Source: Candidatus Brevifilum fermentans (GTDB lineage Bacteria; Chloroflexota; Anaerolineae; Anaerolineales; Villigracilaceae). Taken from it: a DNA stretch of 49,697 nt. The translations under genes were made by a program, and so were the position numbers. Shown here in pieces: positions 7,803-16,656 of this stretch. The notes under the pieces are model-generated. The model was given only the letters and a program-made list of their open reading frames with translations. It made no database searches and was not told the DNA's origin. Numbering within the stretch: the first letter of the stretch is position 1; each line of letters opens with the position of its first letter. The DNA lies in assembly GCA_945877125.1 (NCBI GenBank), contig CAMCQT010000022.1, positions 1-49,697 on the forward strand. Direction: 5' to 3'.

Positions 7803-9824
7803 CTAGAACAACCCAACTACTTTCCCGGTCTTCAAATCCAAGTCCACATCATAGAACACGGGGCGAGTGGGCAAGCCGGGCATCGTGCGCATATCGCCGA
7901 GGATTGGATACAGGAAGCCTGCGCCAACGCTGGCGCGGATTTCGCGCACGCCAATGCGGAAGCCCGTCGGCGCGCCTTTCTTCGACGCATCCGTTGTGAA
8001 GGAAAGGTGGGTCTTTGCCATGCAGATCGGCAATTTATCGAATCCCTGTCGGGTGTAGCGTGCAATCTGTTCGTCGGCTTCGGGGGAATAATCCACACCG
8101 TCGGCATGATAAATTTCGCGGGCGATGGTTTCGATCTTTTCCTTGATGGTGTCTTCCAGCGGATACAAGAATTTGAAATCGGTTGGCATTTCAGCGGCTT
8201 TGATCACAGCCTGAGCCAATTTCTTTGCGCCCGCGCCGCCATCTGCCCAGTGAGTGGATACAACCGCGTCCATCGCGCCCATCTTGATTGCGGCTTCGCG
8301 GATAATTTCCACTTCGGCGGGAGTATCCGTCGCAAATGAATTTACTGCCACAACCACATGCACGCCGAATTTGAGTGCGTTCTGAATATGACGCTCAAGA
8401 TTGGGAAGCCCCGCGCGCAACAGTTCAAGATTTTCATCTGTGTATTCTGAAGCAAGCGGTTTGCCTGCCACAACTTTCGGCCCGCCGCCGTGCATCTTAA
8501 GTGCGCGAACGGTGGCAACCAGCACCACCACCTGCGGAGTTAATCCCGAGTAGCGGCACTTAATATCAAAGAATTTTTCCATGCCAATGTCTGCGCCAAA
8601 GCCAGATTCGGTGATGACATAATCTGCAAGTTTGAGCGCGATCTTATCCGCGATGATCGAGGATTGTCCGTGAGCGATATTGGCAAAAGGCCCCGCGTGG
8701 ACGGTGGCGGGCGTGCCTTCGAGGGTTTGCATCAAGTTGGGCTTGATGGCGTCTTTCATCAAAACGGTGATCGCGCCTGCCACACCGAGGTCTTCGGCTG
8801 TTACGGCTTCTCCGCGTTTGTTCGAGGCGACGACCATTCTGCCGAAGCGTTCGCGCATATCTTCCATGTCGGTGGTCAGCGCTAAAACAGCCATGATCTC
8901 AGAGGCTACGGCAATGTCATACCCTGTGCGGTGTGCGTGCCCAACTTCATCCTTGCCCAAGCCGACTTCGATTTCACGCAACATGCGGTCATTGATATCC
9001 ACCACGCGCCGCCATGTGATGGTGGCTTCGTCAATATCAAGCCGCGCAAAACGGGAGCGTTCTTCGGCGGTCAACTCATTCGGGTCAGTTTTCTCAATGC
9101 CGAGTTTCTTTAATCGGCGGAGCATGTTCGTGGCGAATCTTCGTCCGCCTTTTTTATCCAGCGGACAAAGTGCATTAAATAATTTCTCGTCGTCCTGCAT
9201 TTTTTCGTGCATCACACGCGCATCCAACGCGGCGGCTGTTAAATTATTCGCCGCGGTAATCGCATGGATATCGCCTGTCAGATGCAGGTTGAAATCTTCC
9301 ATCGGGATGATCTGCGAATATCCGCCGCCCGCCGCGCCGCCTTTGATGCCGAAGGTCGGTCCCTGCGAAGGCTGACGAATTGCCGTGATGACCGTCTTGC
9401 CCAAAAGCGCGCCCAACGCCTGCGAAAGACCCACGGTGGTCGTGGTCTTGCCTTCGCCCAGCGGGGTGGGGGTGATGGCGGTTACATCAATATATTTTCC
9501 GTTCGGGCGATTCTTAAGGCGTTCCAAAATTTCAAGTTTGATCTTTGCTTTGTAGGGGCCGTACAATTCAAGTTCATCTTCGCGGATGCCAAGTTCAGCG
9601 GCGATCTGCGTAATTGGTTTAATGTCTGAAGCCTGCGCAATGTCAATATCAGAGGGGACAGGGCGTACCAGCTTCAACTTGGTCGCTTTGAATTTCACGA
9701 CACCTTTTGCAGAGCGGGGCGCGGCTTTCTTCACAACCTTTTTCCCCTTCGGGGACGATGTTGCAACAACTTTCTTCGCTGCTGCCTTCACGGTTTTTTT
9801 AGCGGGTTTTGCTTTGGTAGCCAT
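7803..9824 (-). CDS. fhs: Formate-tetrahydrofolate ligase with a lysine-rich N-terminal tail
   Basis: 673 residues, against about 560 for the common bacterial enzyme. It makes 10-formyl-THF from formate, THF and ATP. The P-loop TPLGEGKTT is at 120-128, and the conserved [15 protein letters not shown] and GPFANIAHG follow. Two features explain the length. Residues 1-52 form a Lys/Ala-rich tail ([14 protein letters not shown]) like a histone H1 tail. An insert of about 45 residues around [14 protein letters not shown], together with the end [17 protein letters not shown], closely recalls the synthetase domain of eukaryotic C1-THF synthase (MTHFD1). The ATG at 9824 has AAGGAG upstream. It would feed purine synthesis or a one-carbon/Wood-Ljungdahl branch. 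Confidence 0.95.
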   Translation of the reverse strand: MATKAKPAKKTVKAAAKKVVATSSPKGKKVVKKAAPRSAKGVVKFKATKLKLVRPVPSDIDIAQASDIKPITQIAAELGIREDELELYGPYKAKIKLEILERLKNRPNGKYIDVTAITPTPLGEGKTTTTVGLSQALGALLGKTVITAIRQPSQGPTFGIKGGAAGGGYSQIIPMEDFNLHLTGDIHAITAANNLTAAALDARVMHEKMQDDEKLFNALCPLDKKGGRRFATNMLRRLKKLGIEKTDPNELTAEERSRFARLDIDEATITWRRVVDINDRMLREIEVGLGKDEVGHAHRTGYDIAVASEIMAVLALTTDMEDMRERFGRMVVASNKRGEAVTAEDLGVAGAITVLMKDAIKPNLMQTLEGTPATVHAGPFANIAHGQSSIIADKIALKLADYVITESGFGADIGMEKFFDIKCRYSGLTPQVVVLVATVRALKMHGGGPKVVAGKPLASEYTDENLELLRAGLPNLERHIQNALKFGVHVVVAVNSFATDTPAEVEIIREAAIKMGAMDAVVSTHWADGGAGAKKLAQAVIKAAEMPTDFKFLYPLEDTIKEKIETIAREIYHADGVDYSPEADEQIARYTRQGFDKLPICMAKTHLSFTTDASKKGAPTGFRIGVREIRASVGAGFLYPILGDMRTMPGLPTRPVFYDVDLDLKTGKVVGLF

Positions 9825-9912
9825 AAAATCTCCTTGTTTATTATATATAATTTCGCAATCCCTATTATCTGGATAATCAATAAAAAAAGCAAGAGAGTTT
9901 CGTCACCTCTTT

Positions 9913-10078
9913 GTCATACCCAATCCCAAAGGGATGAAATGATTATAGAAACAAGCAAACATCAAACCCAATCCCGAAGGGATGGCATAATTTTCTAAAA
10001 AACCATGACACCCCTTCGGGGTTTGGCGCGTTCATTTTTTGCGAAACTATAATCATTGCACTCCTTCGGAGTTATCCA
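9913..10078. repeat. Cluster of AATCCCGAAGGGAT / CTCCTTCGGAGT palindromic repeats
   Basis: Three related units lie between fhs and the isopentenyl phosphate kinase gene: CCCAATCCCAAAGGGATG (from 9919), CCCAATCCCGAAGGGATG (from 9967) and CACCCCTTCGGGG (from 10009), the last continuing to CACTCCTTCGGAGT at 10059. The last unit overlaps the end of the kinase gene and supplies its stop codon. A second cluster is at 33030-33132. No gene lies in 9825-10071. Confidence 0.85.
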
Positions 10079-10905
10079 CTCAGCAGAGTCCCCACATTTT
10101 CGCCTTTTAATGCGCGTGTTAAAGTTCCGTTTTCTTCTGCTGAAAAAATTTGTACAGTCAACCCTTTATTTTTTTTGATTAATTCAAGCATTTCCTCCAC
10201 CTTGGCCTTCATCCCACCCGTGACATCGGTGCTCGCCGATCCGCTGATTCCTGCTCGCATCTTTTCATAATCTGCCAGTTGAATCTGTTTCACAAGCTTT
10301 GTCCTCGCTGGGAAATCCTCCCATACGCCCGCCTCGATTCCCGCCAGCAAAATCCGCGTGGGCGGAAAGTGTTCCGCAAGGAAGCCGAACACATCCTCAG
10401 TCGAAAGGATCGTCCCGCCGAGTGTTTCGTCGAATGCCACATCTCCATGCACAACGGGCAGTAAATGTACCTCCAGTGCATTTTGTATGGCGAGGATATT
10501 GTGCGAGGTTACTTTCCTATTATTTGAAACCATCGAAGAGGAAGGCGAAAACGGAATGGCAGGCACGCTTGCTTCGAGCAGGGTTTGCATCACGTAGCGC
10601 GTCAACTCTGCCGCTTGAAAACGTACCTCTGCGAAGCCCTTCCAATAATCCCCCTCTCCCTGTTGTGGGAGAGGGGCTAGGGGTGAGGGCTTCACACCGT
10701 CGCGCGTGCCATATTTTTTCGCGGCGGTGTGCCCGAACGAGCCAGAACCATGCCCCAGAATTAGAACCAGCTCAGGGGTTGAGTCCAGAACCGTTTTTAT
10801 TTCCAGCGCCAGATCTTTGAGTTTATCCAACCTTGGGGTGTAGGGCTTATCCTTGTCGGTGATGAGTGATCCGCCCAATTTGAGAAAGATGATTTCTTTT
10901 GTCAT
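10072..10905 (-). CDS. Isopentenyl phosphate kinase
   Basis: 277 residues of the amino-acid-kinase superfamily. It phosphorylates isopentenyl phosphate to isopentenyl diphosphate in the alternative mevalonate pathway, known in Archaea and, within bacteria, in Chloroflexota such as Roseiflexus. Motifs: FLKLGGSLIT at 7-16, the glycine-rich GHGSGSFGH at 51-59 with the His expected for isopentenyl phosphate binding, SSTEDVF-like ATP-site segment (LSTEDVFGF), and TGGMKAKVEEM near the end. Residues 73-85 (PSPLAPLPQQGEG) are encoded by a dispersed palindromic repeat and are probably an expendable loop. The stop codon lies in another repeat. No Shine-Dalgarno sequence is seen. No other mevalonate gene is in the window. 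Confidence 0.9.
   Translation of the reverse strand: MTKEIIFLKLGGSLITDKDKPYTPRLDKLKDLALEIKTVLDSTPELVLILGHGSGSFGHTAAKKYGTRDGVKPSPLAPLPQQGEGDYWKGFAEVRFQAAELTRYVMQTLLEASVPAIPFSPSSSMVSNNRKVTSHNILAIQNALEVHLLPVVHGDVAFDETLGGTILSTEDVFGFLAEHFPPTRILLAGIEAGVWEDFPARTKLVKQIQLADYEKMRAGISGSASTDVTGGMKAKVEEMLELIKKNKGLTVQIFSAEENGTLTRALKGENVGTLLSG
10649..10690. repeat. CCCTCTCCC...GGGAGAGGGGCTAGGGGTGAGGG repeat inside the kinase gene
   Basis: CCCCTCTCCC (10651-10660) pairs with GGGAGAGGGG (10667-10676), followed by CTAGGGGTGAGGG. The same element occurs between genes at 41592-41626. Here it is in frame and encodes PSPLAPLPQQGEG. Confidence 0.9.
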
Positions 10906-10940
10906 GCGCTATGTTTTACCATAATTTGAACTTTGGTGGA

Positions 10941-10989
10941 GCGCGGACTTCAGTCCGCTTTTTCGGCAAATGCAGACTGAAGTCCGCGC
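10941..10989. repeat. 15-bp perfect inverted repeat (GCGGACTTCAGTC family)
   Basis: GCGCGGACTTCAGTC at 10941-10955 is the exact reverse complement of 10975-10989, with a 19-nt loop. It lies between the divergent kinase gene and the gene at 11017, and ends 12 bp before the latter's -10 element. Confidence 0.85.
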
Positions 10990-11000
10990 GCCATCCTACA

Positions 11001-11009
11001 TGCTATAAT
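11001..11009 (+). promoter_or_regulatory. Extended -10 promoter, leaderless type
   Basis: TGCTATAAT ends 7 nt before the ATG at 11017. No ribosome-binding site fits between them, so the mRNA probably starts at or next to the start codon. Confidence 0.65.
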
Positions 11010-11016
11010 CCTGTTT

Positions 11017-11820
11017 ATGGATATTCATGCTGGGATTATTGCCTTATCAATTTTGATTATTGTTGCCGCTATCTTTGCCATACGTGCCGCCCTTCGCATG
11101 ATGCAGTCGGCGCGTAAATTATCCTTTTACAGTTTGCGCCGAATGCGTAACAGGAATGCCTTGCAGCTTTTCTTATTTGCCTTGTTTTTATTCAGTTGTG
11201 CGTTCTGGCTTCCATTTTATGGCGAGCCAATTGTTTATGTGTATTTTCCGCCATCGCTCACGCCGTCTGTAACGCCGACGATCACGATGACGCCGACCAT
11301 CACGTTAACGCCAACGATCACAGTCCCGCCGACGCTTACGTTGACTCCCTCTGTTTCTGAAACGCCCACTTTAACCCTCACGCCATTTTTGCCCGTTGCA
11401 ATTGAAGCATTGTTTCAAGGCGAGGTGACCCCTAACCCAGATGCCATTATCACCGCGCTTCAATTTTCAACTGAGTTTGACGGCACGAATCCAATAGACC
11501 CTAAAACTGTTTTTGAGCTTCCCATTCAAACCATGTACGGCGGTTTTGATTATGACAAAATCATTCCCGGTGTGCAATGGACTGCGCTCTGGTATCACGA
11601 TGGTCAATTAGTATGTTATGAAACTAATCCTTGGAACGGCGGTACGGGCGGAATCGGCGGCTACACCGAATGTACAGACCCGATCGGCGGCTGGCAGCCT
11701 GGCCAATATGAAGTGCAAATATTTATGGGATATGAATGGGAGTCGATCGGGCGTTTTATTGTGATTGAATCTCCTGATGCAACGCCAACCTTTACTCCGA
11801 TTCCTGCGGCTACTCCGTAA
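11017..11820 (+). CDS. Membrane-anchored protein with a Thr-Pro-rich stalk
   Basis: 267 residues. Two hydrophobic helices (about 5-24 and 48-66) are separated by a strongly basic segment. A stalk at about 78-128 follows, built of TPTIT/TPSVS-like Thr-Pro units, as in many surface proteins of Chloroflexota. The remaining 140 residues are a beta-rich, Trp/Gly-rich domain (VQWTALWYHDG, GGWQPGQYEVQIFMGYEW), ending in another Thr/Pro tail. The domain probably faces outward. I do not recognise the family. It is read from a leaderless-type promoter and precedes the thioesterase gene by 60 bp. Confidence 0.75.
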   Translation: MDIHAGIIALSILIIVAAIFAIRAALRMMQSARKLSFYSLRRMRNRNALQLFLFALFLFSCAFWLPFYGEPIVYVYFPPSLTPSVTPTITMTPTITLTPTITVPPTLTLTPSVSETPTLTLTPFLPVAIEALFQGEVTPNPDAIITALQFSTEFDGTNPIDPKTVFELPIQTMYGGFDYDKIIPGVQWTALWYHDGQLVCYETNPWNGGTGGIGGYTECTDPIGGWQPGQYEVQIFMGYEWESIGRFIVIESPDATPTFTPIPAATP

Positions 11821-11880
11821 AAAGTGATTGGTAATTGACTCTAATCTCCAATCATTAATCTCCATTCTCTCCGAGGTTAT

Positions 11881-12369
11881 ATGACCGAAAAAGCATTTCA
11901 AGATTTCTACCCCGAATACTTCGCGCATTGCTACGGCTGTGGAAGTATGAATGAAGTGGGGCATCAACTTAAAAGTTTTTGGGATGGAGATGAATCTGTT
12001 GCATATTTTCAACCCCAGCCGTATCACACTGCTATTCCTGGATATGTGTATGGCGGGTTGCTGGCTTCGCTGGTAGATTGTCATGGAACGGGCACAGCCG
12101 CCGCGGCAGGTTACCGCGCCGAAAACCGTGCCATGGATACCGAGCCGCCTCTGCGTTATCTGACCGCTTCATTACATGTGGATTACCTCAAGCCCACGCC
12201 GCTGGGTCCTGTGTTGGAAATCCGCGGACGGGTGAAGGAGGTCAAGGGGCGCAAGGTGGTTGTGGAGGAATGGATTGTGGCAAACGGGGTGATTACGGTG
12301 AAAGGTGAGTTGGTTGCGGTGCAGGTGCCAGAGAGTTTGGTGAATGAATTGCTTAAGGATGAAGGATGA
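11881..12369 (+). CDS. Hotdog-fold thioesterase (PaaI/4HBT-like)
   Basis: 162 residues. The hotdog core is clear: GYVYGGLLASLVDCHGTGTA around residues 58-77 (the central helix with its Asp), then LHVDYLKPTPLGPVLEIRG and GRKVVVEEWIV strands. Such proteins hydrolyse acyl-CoA thioesters; the substrate cannot be told. An N-terminal CYGCG motif is common in this subgroup. GAGG precedes the ATG. The last residues (KDEG, stop) are encoded by a run of GGATGAA repeats, so the native C-terminus was probably altered by that repeat. Confidence 0.85.
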   Translation: MTEKAFQDFYPEYFAHCYGCGSMNEVGHQLKSFWDGDESVAYFQPQPYHTAIPGYVYGGLLASLVDCHGTGTAAAAGYRAENRAMDTEPPLRYLTASLHVDYLKPTPLGPVLEIRGRVKEVKGRKVVVEEWIVANGVITVKGELVAVQVPESLVNELLKDEG

Positions 12370-12387
12370 AGGATGAGGGATGAAGAA
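12355..12387. repeat. GGATGAA direct repeat run
   Basis: Several copies of GGATGAA/GGATGAG overlap the stop codon of the thioesterase gene. The reverse complement (TTCATCC) recurs at 12464-12494 and at 36965-37000. Confidence 0.8.
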
Positions 12388-12390
12388 GTG

Positions 12391-12449
12391 AAAAAAAGTC
12401 CCGCATGTTTCAGTGGATTCTCCAAGCCACTGTTCATGCGGGACTTTTT
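12391..12449 (+). terminator. Long two-part intrinsic terminator
   Basis: AAAAAGTCCCGCATG pairs with CATGCGGGACTTTTT, with an inner CAGTGG/CCACTG stem, and ends in a T run. It separates the thioesterase gene from convergent psuG. Confidence 0.85.
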
Positions 12450-12507
12450 ATTTATGCAAAGTATTCATCCTTCATAATTCATCCTTCATCCTTTCCCCTA
12501 CTTTCCT

Positions 12508-13434
12508 CTACATCGCCCAACCCTTTTTCTTTCCGCTCATCTCTGCTGCGATCTGCGCGGCGAGGCGGGCGTTGTTTAAGAGCAGGGCGATATTTGCTTT
12601 CAATGATTTGCCTTTGGTCAATTCGCTGATTCGTCCTAGCAAAAACGGCGTGAGTTTCTGACCGTGGATTCCCTGTGCGATGGCTTCGGCGGAGGCTTGG
12701 GCGATGATCGGTTCCATTTCGGCGGCGGAGATTGCGTCGGCTTCGGGGATGGGGTTGGTGACGAGGATGCCGCTCTTCATGCCCAGGTTCCAATGGGCTT
12801 GGGCGAAATCTGCAATTTCTTTGGGAGAGTCGAGGCGGACGCTGACGCCAAGTCCGCTTTCACGGGAGTAGAAGGCGGGGAATTCATCGGTTCCGTAGCC
12901 GACGACGGGGACGCCCATCGTTTCGAGGTATTCGAGCGTGGCGGGCAGATCTAGAATTGCTTTGGCTCCGGCACAAACGACGACGGTGGGGATTTCTGCC
13001 AGTGAGCGCAAATCGGTTGAAATATCAAAAGATGATTCTTTGTGAACGCCGCCGATTCCGCCTGTGGCGAAGACTTTGATGCCGGTCATATTTGCGGCGA
13101 ACATGGTGCCGGCGACGGTGGTTCCGCCGTCTGCTTTTTTGACGATGGCGGTGGCGAAATCACGGTGACTCACTTTCAGCGTGGAATCTAATTCAGAAAG
13201 CCGAACCAGCTCCTCGTCTGAGAGTCCGATGCGAATCTTTCCATCCAACAGGGCAATGGTGGCGGGAGTCGCTCCGGCATCACGCACTTGTTTTTCCATG
13301 TTGCGCGCCAGTTCCAAATTTTGGGGGCGGGGGAGACCGTGGGTGATGACTGTGGATTCGAGTGCAACAACAGGCGCGCCAAGGTCGAGCGCGATTCTTA
13401 TTTCGGGGGTAATTACAAAGTTGGGATGTTTCAT
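12508..13434 (-). CDS. psuG: Pseudouridine-5'-phosphate glycosidase
   Basis: 308 residues, normal length. It splits (reversibly) pseudouridine 5'-phosphate into uracil and ribose 5-phosphate. The family signature is complete: VVALESTVITHGLPRPQN at about 22-39, DGKIRIGLSDEEL, VSHRDFA, GGTTVAGTMF, KVFATGGIGGVH, and the active-site Lys region CAGAKAILDLPATLEYLE. No pseudouridine kinase (psuK) is adjacent. The ATG is 4 bp after the stop of the SPFH-like gene at 13439-15022, so it is probably the third gene of that minus-strand operon. Confidence 0.94.
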   Translation of the reverse strand: MKHPNFVITPEIRIALDLGAPVVALESTVITHGLPRPQNLELARNMEKQVRDAGATPATIALLDGKIRIGLSDEELVRLSELDSTLKVSHRDFATAIVKKADGGTTVAGTMFAANMTGIKVFATGGIGGVHKESSFDISTDLRSLAEIPTVVVCAGAKAILDLPATLEYLETMGVPVVGYGTDEFPAFYSRESGLGVSVRLDSPKEIADFAQAHWNLGMKSGILVTNPIPEADAISAAEMEPIIAQASAEAIAQGIHGQKLTPFLLGRISELTKGKSLKANIALLLNNARLAAQIAAEMSGKKKGWAM

Positions 13435-13438
13435 GGGG

Positions 13439-15022
13439 TTATTTTATCCAATGGTTGGTGAGATAGGTGATGTCGTAGAGCGTTTTTTCGATTTTGATGA
13501 GTTCGACATGTTTGGCTTCAGGAGCGCGGCTGTCGTTTTCGATCAATGCTTTTGCGGCGATCAATTCCTTGCGGAATGTTTTTAACATTTCCTGTGCAAT
13601 GGTGAGGGCATCTTTTTTGCCGGTATCGCGCTGGGCAAACTGGGTTTTGAGTTCGGGGTTCATGACAAGAATGGCGCCCAATTCCTGGAGTTCTTTTTCC
13701 ACATCCTTGCCTTTGTGGGGCGCGATTCCTTTTTCGTAATTATCAATGACAACGCTGTTGATCAGTTTGATGATCTCGGCTATTTCATGTGTCTTTTTTG
13801 ATTTCTCCACTGCGCCGCGTCTTTTTGCGTTTTCATGCGAAAGGTTCCACGCCGCTTTAATTTTATCGTGGATCAGGTAGGAGGGCAGCTGCCATGTGCC
13901 AATATCTATCCATTCGACGGATACGCCAAGTTTGGCGGCTTTCTCTTTGAATTTTTTTTCAAAGAACTGTGCGGTGATATTGGAACGGGATTGGAATTTG
14001 GGCGCGAGCGATGCCTTCTTTTCTTCTGTGATTGTTTGTTGACCGGTTAATTCCACGCGCATTTGCGCGATGGTTTCATCGTTTATTGAAGCATTGTCCA
14101 TTTCTTTTTGGCTGATGCTGACCAGTATCTCGCTCAAGGTGTGTGATTTGATCAGTTCCTCCAACTCGGAAATAACCAGCGGAATGATGGTGGTGTCCCA
14201 GGGGAAGGTGATGCCGGGCTGTTTGAATGATTCGGGTGTGATGATGGCTTGATTGTAGACCAGGGCTTGCACGGCGTCTTCATCAAATAGATATGCGTTA
14301 TTTTGTGCCGAGACGGTTTCGTTTATTTTTTTGCGCAAAATACTAAAGATGACTTTAATATCCAACGCTTCAATTGGGATGCCATCTTTGGTGCGCGATT
14401 TGAGGGAAAGTGCACCGACGAATTGGTCGCGCAAATTGATGATCGCGTATTCGCGTTCACCTGATTCGTCAGATTGTCCGATCTCACGAATCCGTTCGAA
14501 CCTGCCGAGTTTCCATACATTGCTGCGTGGATAAATAACCTCGGGGTCTCCGTTCACTTTTTCAAGCAGCGCCACACTATCCAAATTGACTTGAATGGAA
14601 CCAGGTCCGCCGATCAGAATCAGCGGCGAGATTTCATCTGCTTCTGTGATCTGTCCTTCATTGATGGTGATTTTTTCGTGACCGTATCCGAAGGCGACCT
14701 CTTCAAGGAAGTTGGTTGCGAGGTCTTCTTCATCCTCATCCAACTCGTAAACATCTTCGAGGTAGTGCGCTGCCATTTTTTTTGCGAGGCTGTACGCGAC
14801 AAATAATAAGGGGATATATTTCAGGAAACTTAAACCAATGATGATCGCGCTGCTGTATTGACCTGTTGCGCCGATGAGGGTCAGGATCATGGTGAAGCCG
14901 CTCAAAACCAGCCAGATGGTTACGCCTGCAATGATGCGCCATCTTTTTCTAATTTCCACATTCTCATCTGCCAGCCCGAAAATTAGGTCTGCAAATTCGT
15001 TGCGCTGCATCCGCTTCTTCAT
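13439..15022 (-). CDS. SPFH-like membrane protein, type B (copy 1)
   Basis: 527 residues. Two or three membrane helices near the N-terminus (about 28-54 and 62-80) are followed by an acidic segment and an SPFH-like beta region: LILIGGPGSIQVNLDSVALLEK, then YAIINLRDQFVGALSLKSRTKDGI. Its paralogue at 19801-21042 has LIGGPGIVQIERDNVVVVET and LEALTADGIGVVV at the same places. The Ala/Lys/Glu-rich C-terminal half is probably a coiled coil. SPFH proteins (flotillin, HflK/C, stomatin) form membrane scaffolds around proteases. The start overlaps the stop of the type-A gene by 4 bp (ATGA), with GGAG upstream. Family assignment is by pattern only. Confidence 0.65.
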   Translation of the reverse strand: MKKRMQRNEFADLIFGLADENVEIRKRWRIIAGVTIWLVLSGFTMILTLIGATGQYSSAIIIGLSFLKYIPLLFVAYSLAKKMAAHYLEDVYELDEDEEDLATNFLEEVAFGYGHEKITINEGQITEADEISPLILIGGPGSIQVNLDSVALLEKVNGDPEVIYPRSNVWKLGRFERIREIGQSDESGEREYAIINLRDQFVGALSLKSRTKDGIPIEALDIKVIFSILRKKINETVSAQNNAYLFDEDAVQALVYNQAIITPESFKQPGITFPWDTTIIPLVISELEELIKSHTLSEILVSISQKEMDNASINDETIAQMRVELTGQQTITEEKKASLAPKFQSRSNITAQFFEKKFKEKAAKLGVSVEWIDIGTWQLPSYLIHDKIKAAWNLSHENAKRRGAVEKSKKTHEIAEIIKLINSVVIDNYEKGIAPHKGKDVEKELQELGAILVMNPELKTQFAQRDTGKKDALTIAQEMLKTFRKELIAAKALIENDSRAPEAKHVELIKIEKTLYDITYLTNHWIK

Positions 15023-16476
15023 GACTTATCTCCATTCTGCGGGGCGCGCGGCACGCCATCTGAACTGTTATCCAGAACCCACTTCCAAATTTCATCTAGT
15101 TTTCTTAATTCTTTTTCCATGTCACTATTGGCGCTGCTTTCGTTGAGGATGAATTCTTTCAGGGGAAGGATCAGCAATTGAAGGGTCTTGAATGGGTTGG
15201 GCTGCGGCAGGGTGGCTTTGCCGCTGAATTGTTTGGATACGATCTTTGCAAACGCTTTACTGCCTTCATCACGCGAGGCGGTTTCGATCAGCGTTTCCTT
15301 GTCCTTTAGATAGTTTTCTTCCAGCTTTGCAATTTTCATCCATTCGGTACTCCATTGCTGAATGGTCTGGTCTTCTATGGATGCTTCAAAGAGTACGTTG
15401 TGAATTCGTACTTCCAGGATTTCAAGTCCGCGTGATTGCAGTTGTTTGAACTCAAGGCTTTCTGTCCACTCGCCATTTTGTGCGCCTGTATCGTCCAGCC
15501 CTTCCACATTGGCTTGTTTGACGCGCTTGTTGAGCATATTTTCAATGGTCTGTAAGCCGTTGACTCCGCTGGCTGTGAACAGGTCACCCAATTTGAATTT
15601 ACGGATGTATTCACGCCAGATGTTGACAACCAAATGGGCGGGGAGTTGATTCCACTCCATACGCTGACTGTCTTCAGATGCGCCAAGCTGAATCACTTCA
15701 CGCGTGATCGCATTGCGTACCGATTCTGCGTCAAAGCCGTATTGTGATTTCACGCCGCTTTCAGACACCCTTTTTTCAGCGGGTCGCTTGATCCTGAATT
15801 TTATGCTGATCGAGGCAGAAACATCAAAGCCGTCGCGCGTTGCTCCAATGGTTTGCTGGCGGCGGTCTTGTATTTCATCATTATCTTTGGCAGCAGAGGA
15901 TATCAATATTGGCTTGAGGAAGGGCGGGTCAGCGGGAATCGGCCCGATAAATTGCTGCTGTGCCCGAAGATCAACGCTCCCTGCGATATATTCATTGCGG
16001 AGTTCATTGTTGTGTTTATAACTTTTTGTAAACACGACCCCTGGTCCGATCGTATCTCTAATTTCGGTATCTGTCCGTAGAACGGCTGCGCTGGCGGTAT
16101 CCAGAACGATTACGCCGGGCCCGTGTTTGTCCTCTTCGCCTTCGTGCATGATCACACGTCCGTTCTTGATGAACAACGCGGGTCCGCGGCGGCCCGATTC
16201 AAAATTCTTTACGCGCGAATAAATTTCAGGTCTGTACTTTGGGTTTTGAATGGGAAGGATAAATTGGGAGAAAAAATAGACCAGACGGTCCAGCAAATAG
16301 GATGCGACAAAAAGATCCACGCCGAGCAGGAAGATGTTAATTAAATAGGGGTATGGGTAGCTATATTTAATCCCAGCCAGAAAGGTCACAATAAACCAGG
16401 CCGCATTGGAGGAGAGTACTACACCAATGGGTGTTTGCAGGAAAGCGCCAATTCCACCGAATTTTTTTCGCATCAT
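15019..16476 (-). CDS. SPFH-like membrane protein, type A (copy 1)
   Basis: 485 residues. Membrane helices at about 24-44 and 47-72 are followed by FSQFILP and an SPFH-like domain with HGPGVIVLDTASAAVLRTD, then IGPGVVFT. The paralogue at 18021-19799 has MAQFVLP, PGVALVDLSSAVVLVQHD and GPGVVFT in the same order, so the two are clear homologues. Later GLEILEVRIHNVLFEASIEDQ leads to a charged helical tail, as in HflK/HflC-type proteins. First gene of a minus-strand operon (A, B, psuG). Start ATG at 16476 with a weak AGGCG; the next ATG codon is a possible alternative. Confidence 0.65.
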   Translation of the reverse strand: MMRKKFGGIGAFLQTPIGVVLSSNAAWFIVTFLAGIKYSYPYPYLINIFLLGVDLFVASYLLDRLVYFFSQFILPIQNPKYRPEIYSRVKNFESGRRGPALFIKNGRVIMHEGEEDKHGPGVIVLDTASAAVLRTDTEIRDTIGPGVVFTKSYKHNNELRNEYIAGSVDLRAQQQFIGPIPADPPFLKPILISSAAKDNDEIQDRRQQTIGATRDGFDVSASISIKFRIKRPAEKRVSESGVKSQYGFDAESVRNAITREVIQLGASEDSQRMEWNQLPAHLVVNIWREYIRKFKLGDLFTASGVNGLQTIENMLNKRVKQANVEGLDDTGAQNGEWTESLEFKQLQSRGLEILEVRIHNVLFEASIEDQTIQQWSTEWMKIAKLEENYLKDKETLIETASRDEGSKAFAKIVSKQFSGKATLPQPNPFKTLQLLILPLKEFILNESSANSDMEKELRKLDEIWKWVLDNSSDGVPRAPQNGDKS

Positions 16477-16560
16477 ATTCGCCTGATTCTAAAGCAGAAT
16501 CATGGAATTTGGGAATTGATGTTGGGGATGATATTTTTTTAGGGGGGGAGCGTAGTACTT

Positions 16561-16612
16561 TAATTAAAGTGATTAATGTCGCTTGACAATGAAGATGCGA
16601 GAAGTATATACT
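16561..16612. promoter_or_regulatory. Overlapping divergent promoters of the two SPFH operons
   Basis: Plus strand: TTGACA (16583-16588), 18-bp spacer, TATACT (16607-16612), reading toward the KAP gene. Minus strand: TTGTCA (complement of 16584-16589), 17-bp spacer, TAATTA (complement of 16561-16566), reading toward the type-A gene. The two -35 boxes occupy almost the same bases, so polymerase can bind only one at a time. Confidence 0.7.
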
Positions 16613-16619
16613 ACTTCCA

Positions 16620-16635
16620 TTAGAACATTAGAACA
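16620..16635. promoter_or_regulatory. Two direct TTAGAACA repeats just after the -10 box
   Basis: TTAGAACA occurs twice in tandem at the expected transcription start of the KAP operon. The position suits a repressor site. The regulator is unknown. Confidence 0.35.
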
Positions 16636-16656
16636 TCAGGGCTTTGGGAGGACTCA

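Noticed and set aside
8680-9375. 231-residue plus-strand open frame opposite fhs
   Set aside because: It is antisense to a strongly conserved enzyme, has Ser/Arg-rich low-complexity content, and has no ribosome-binding site or domain.
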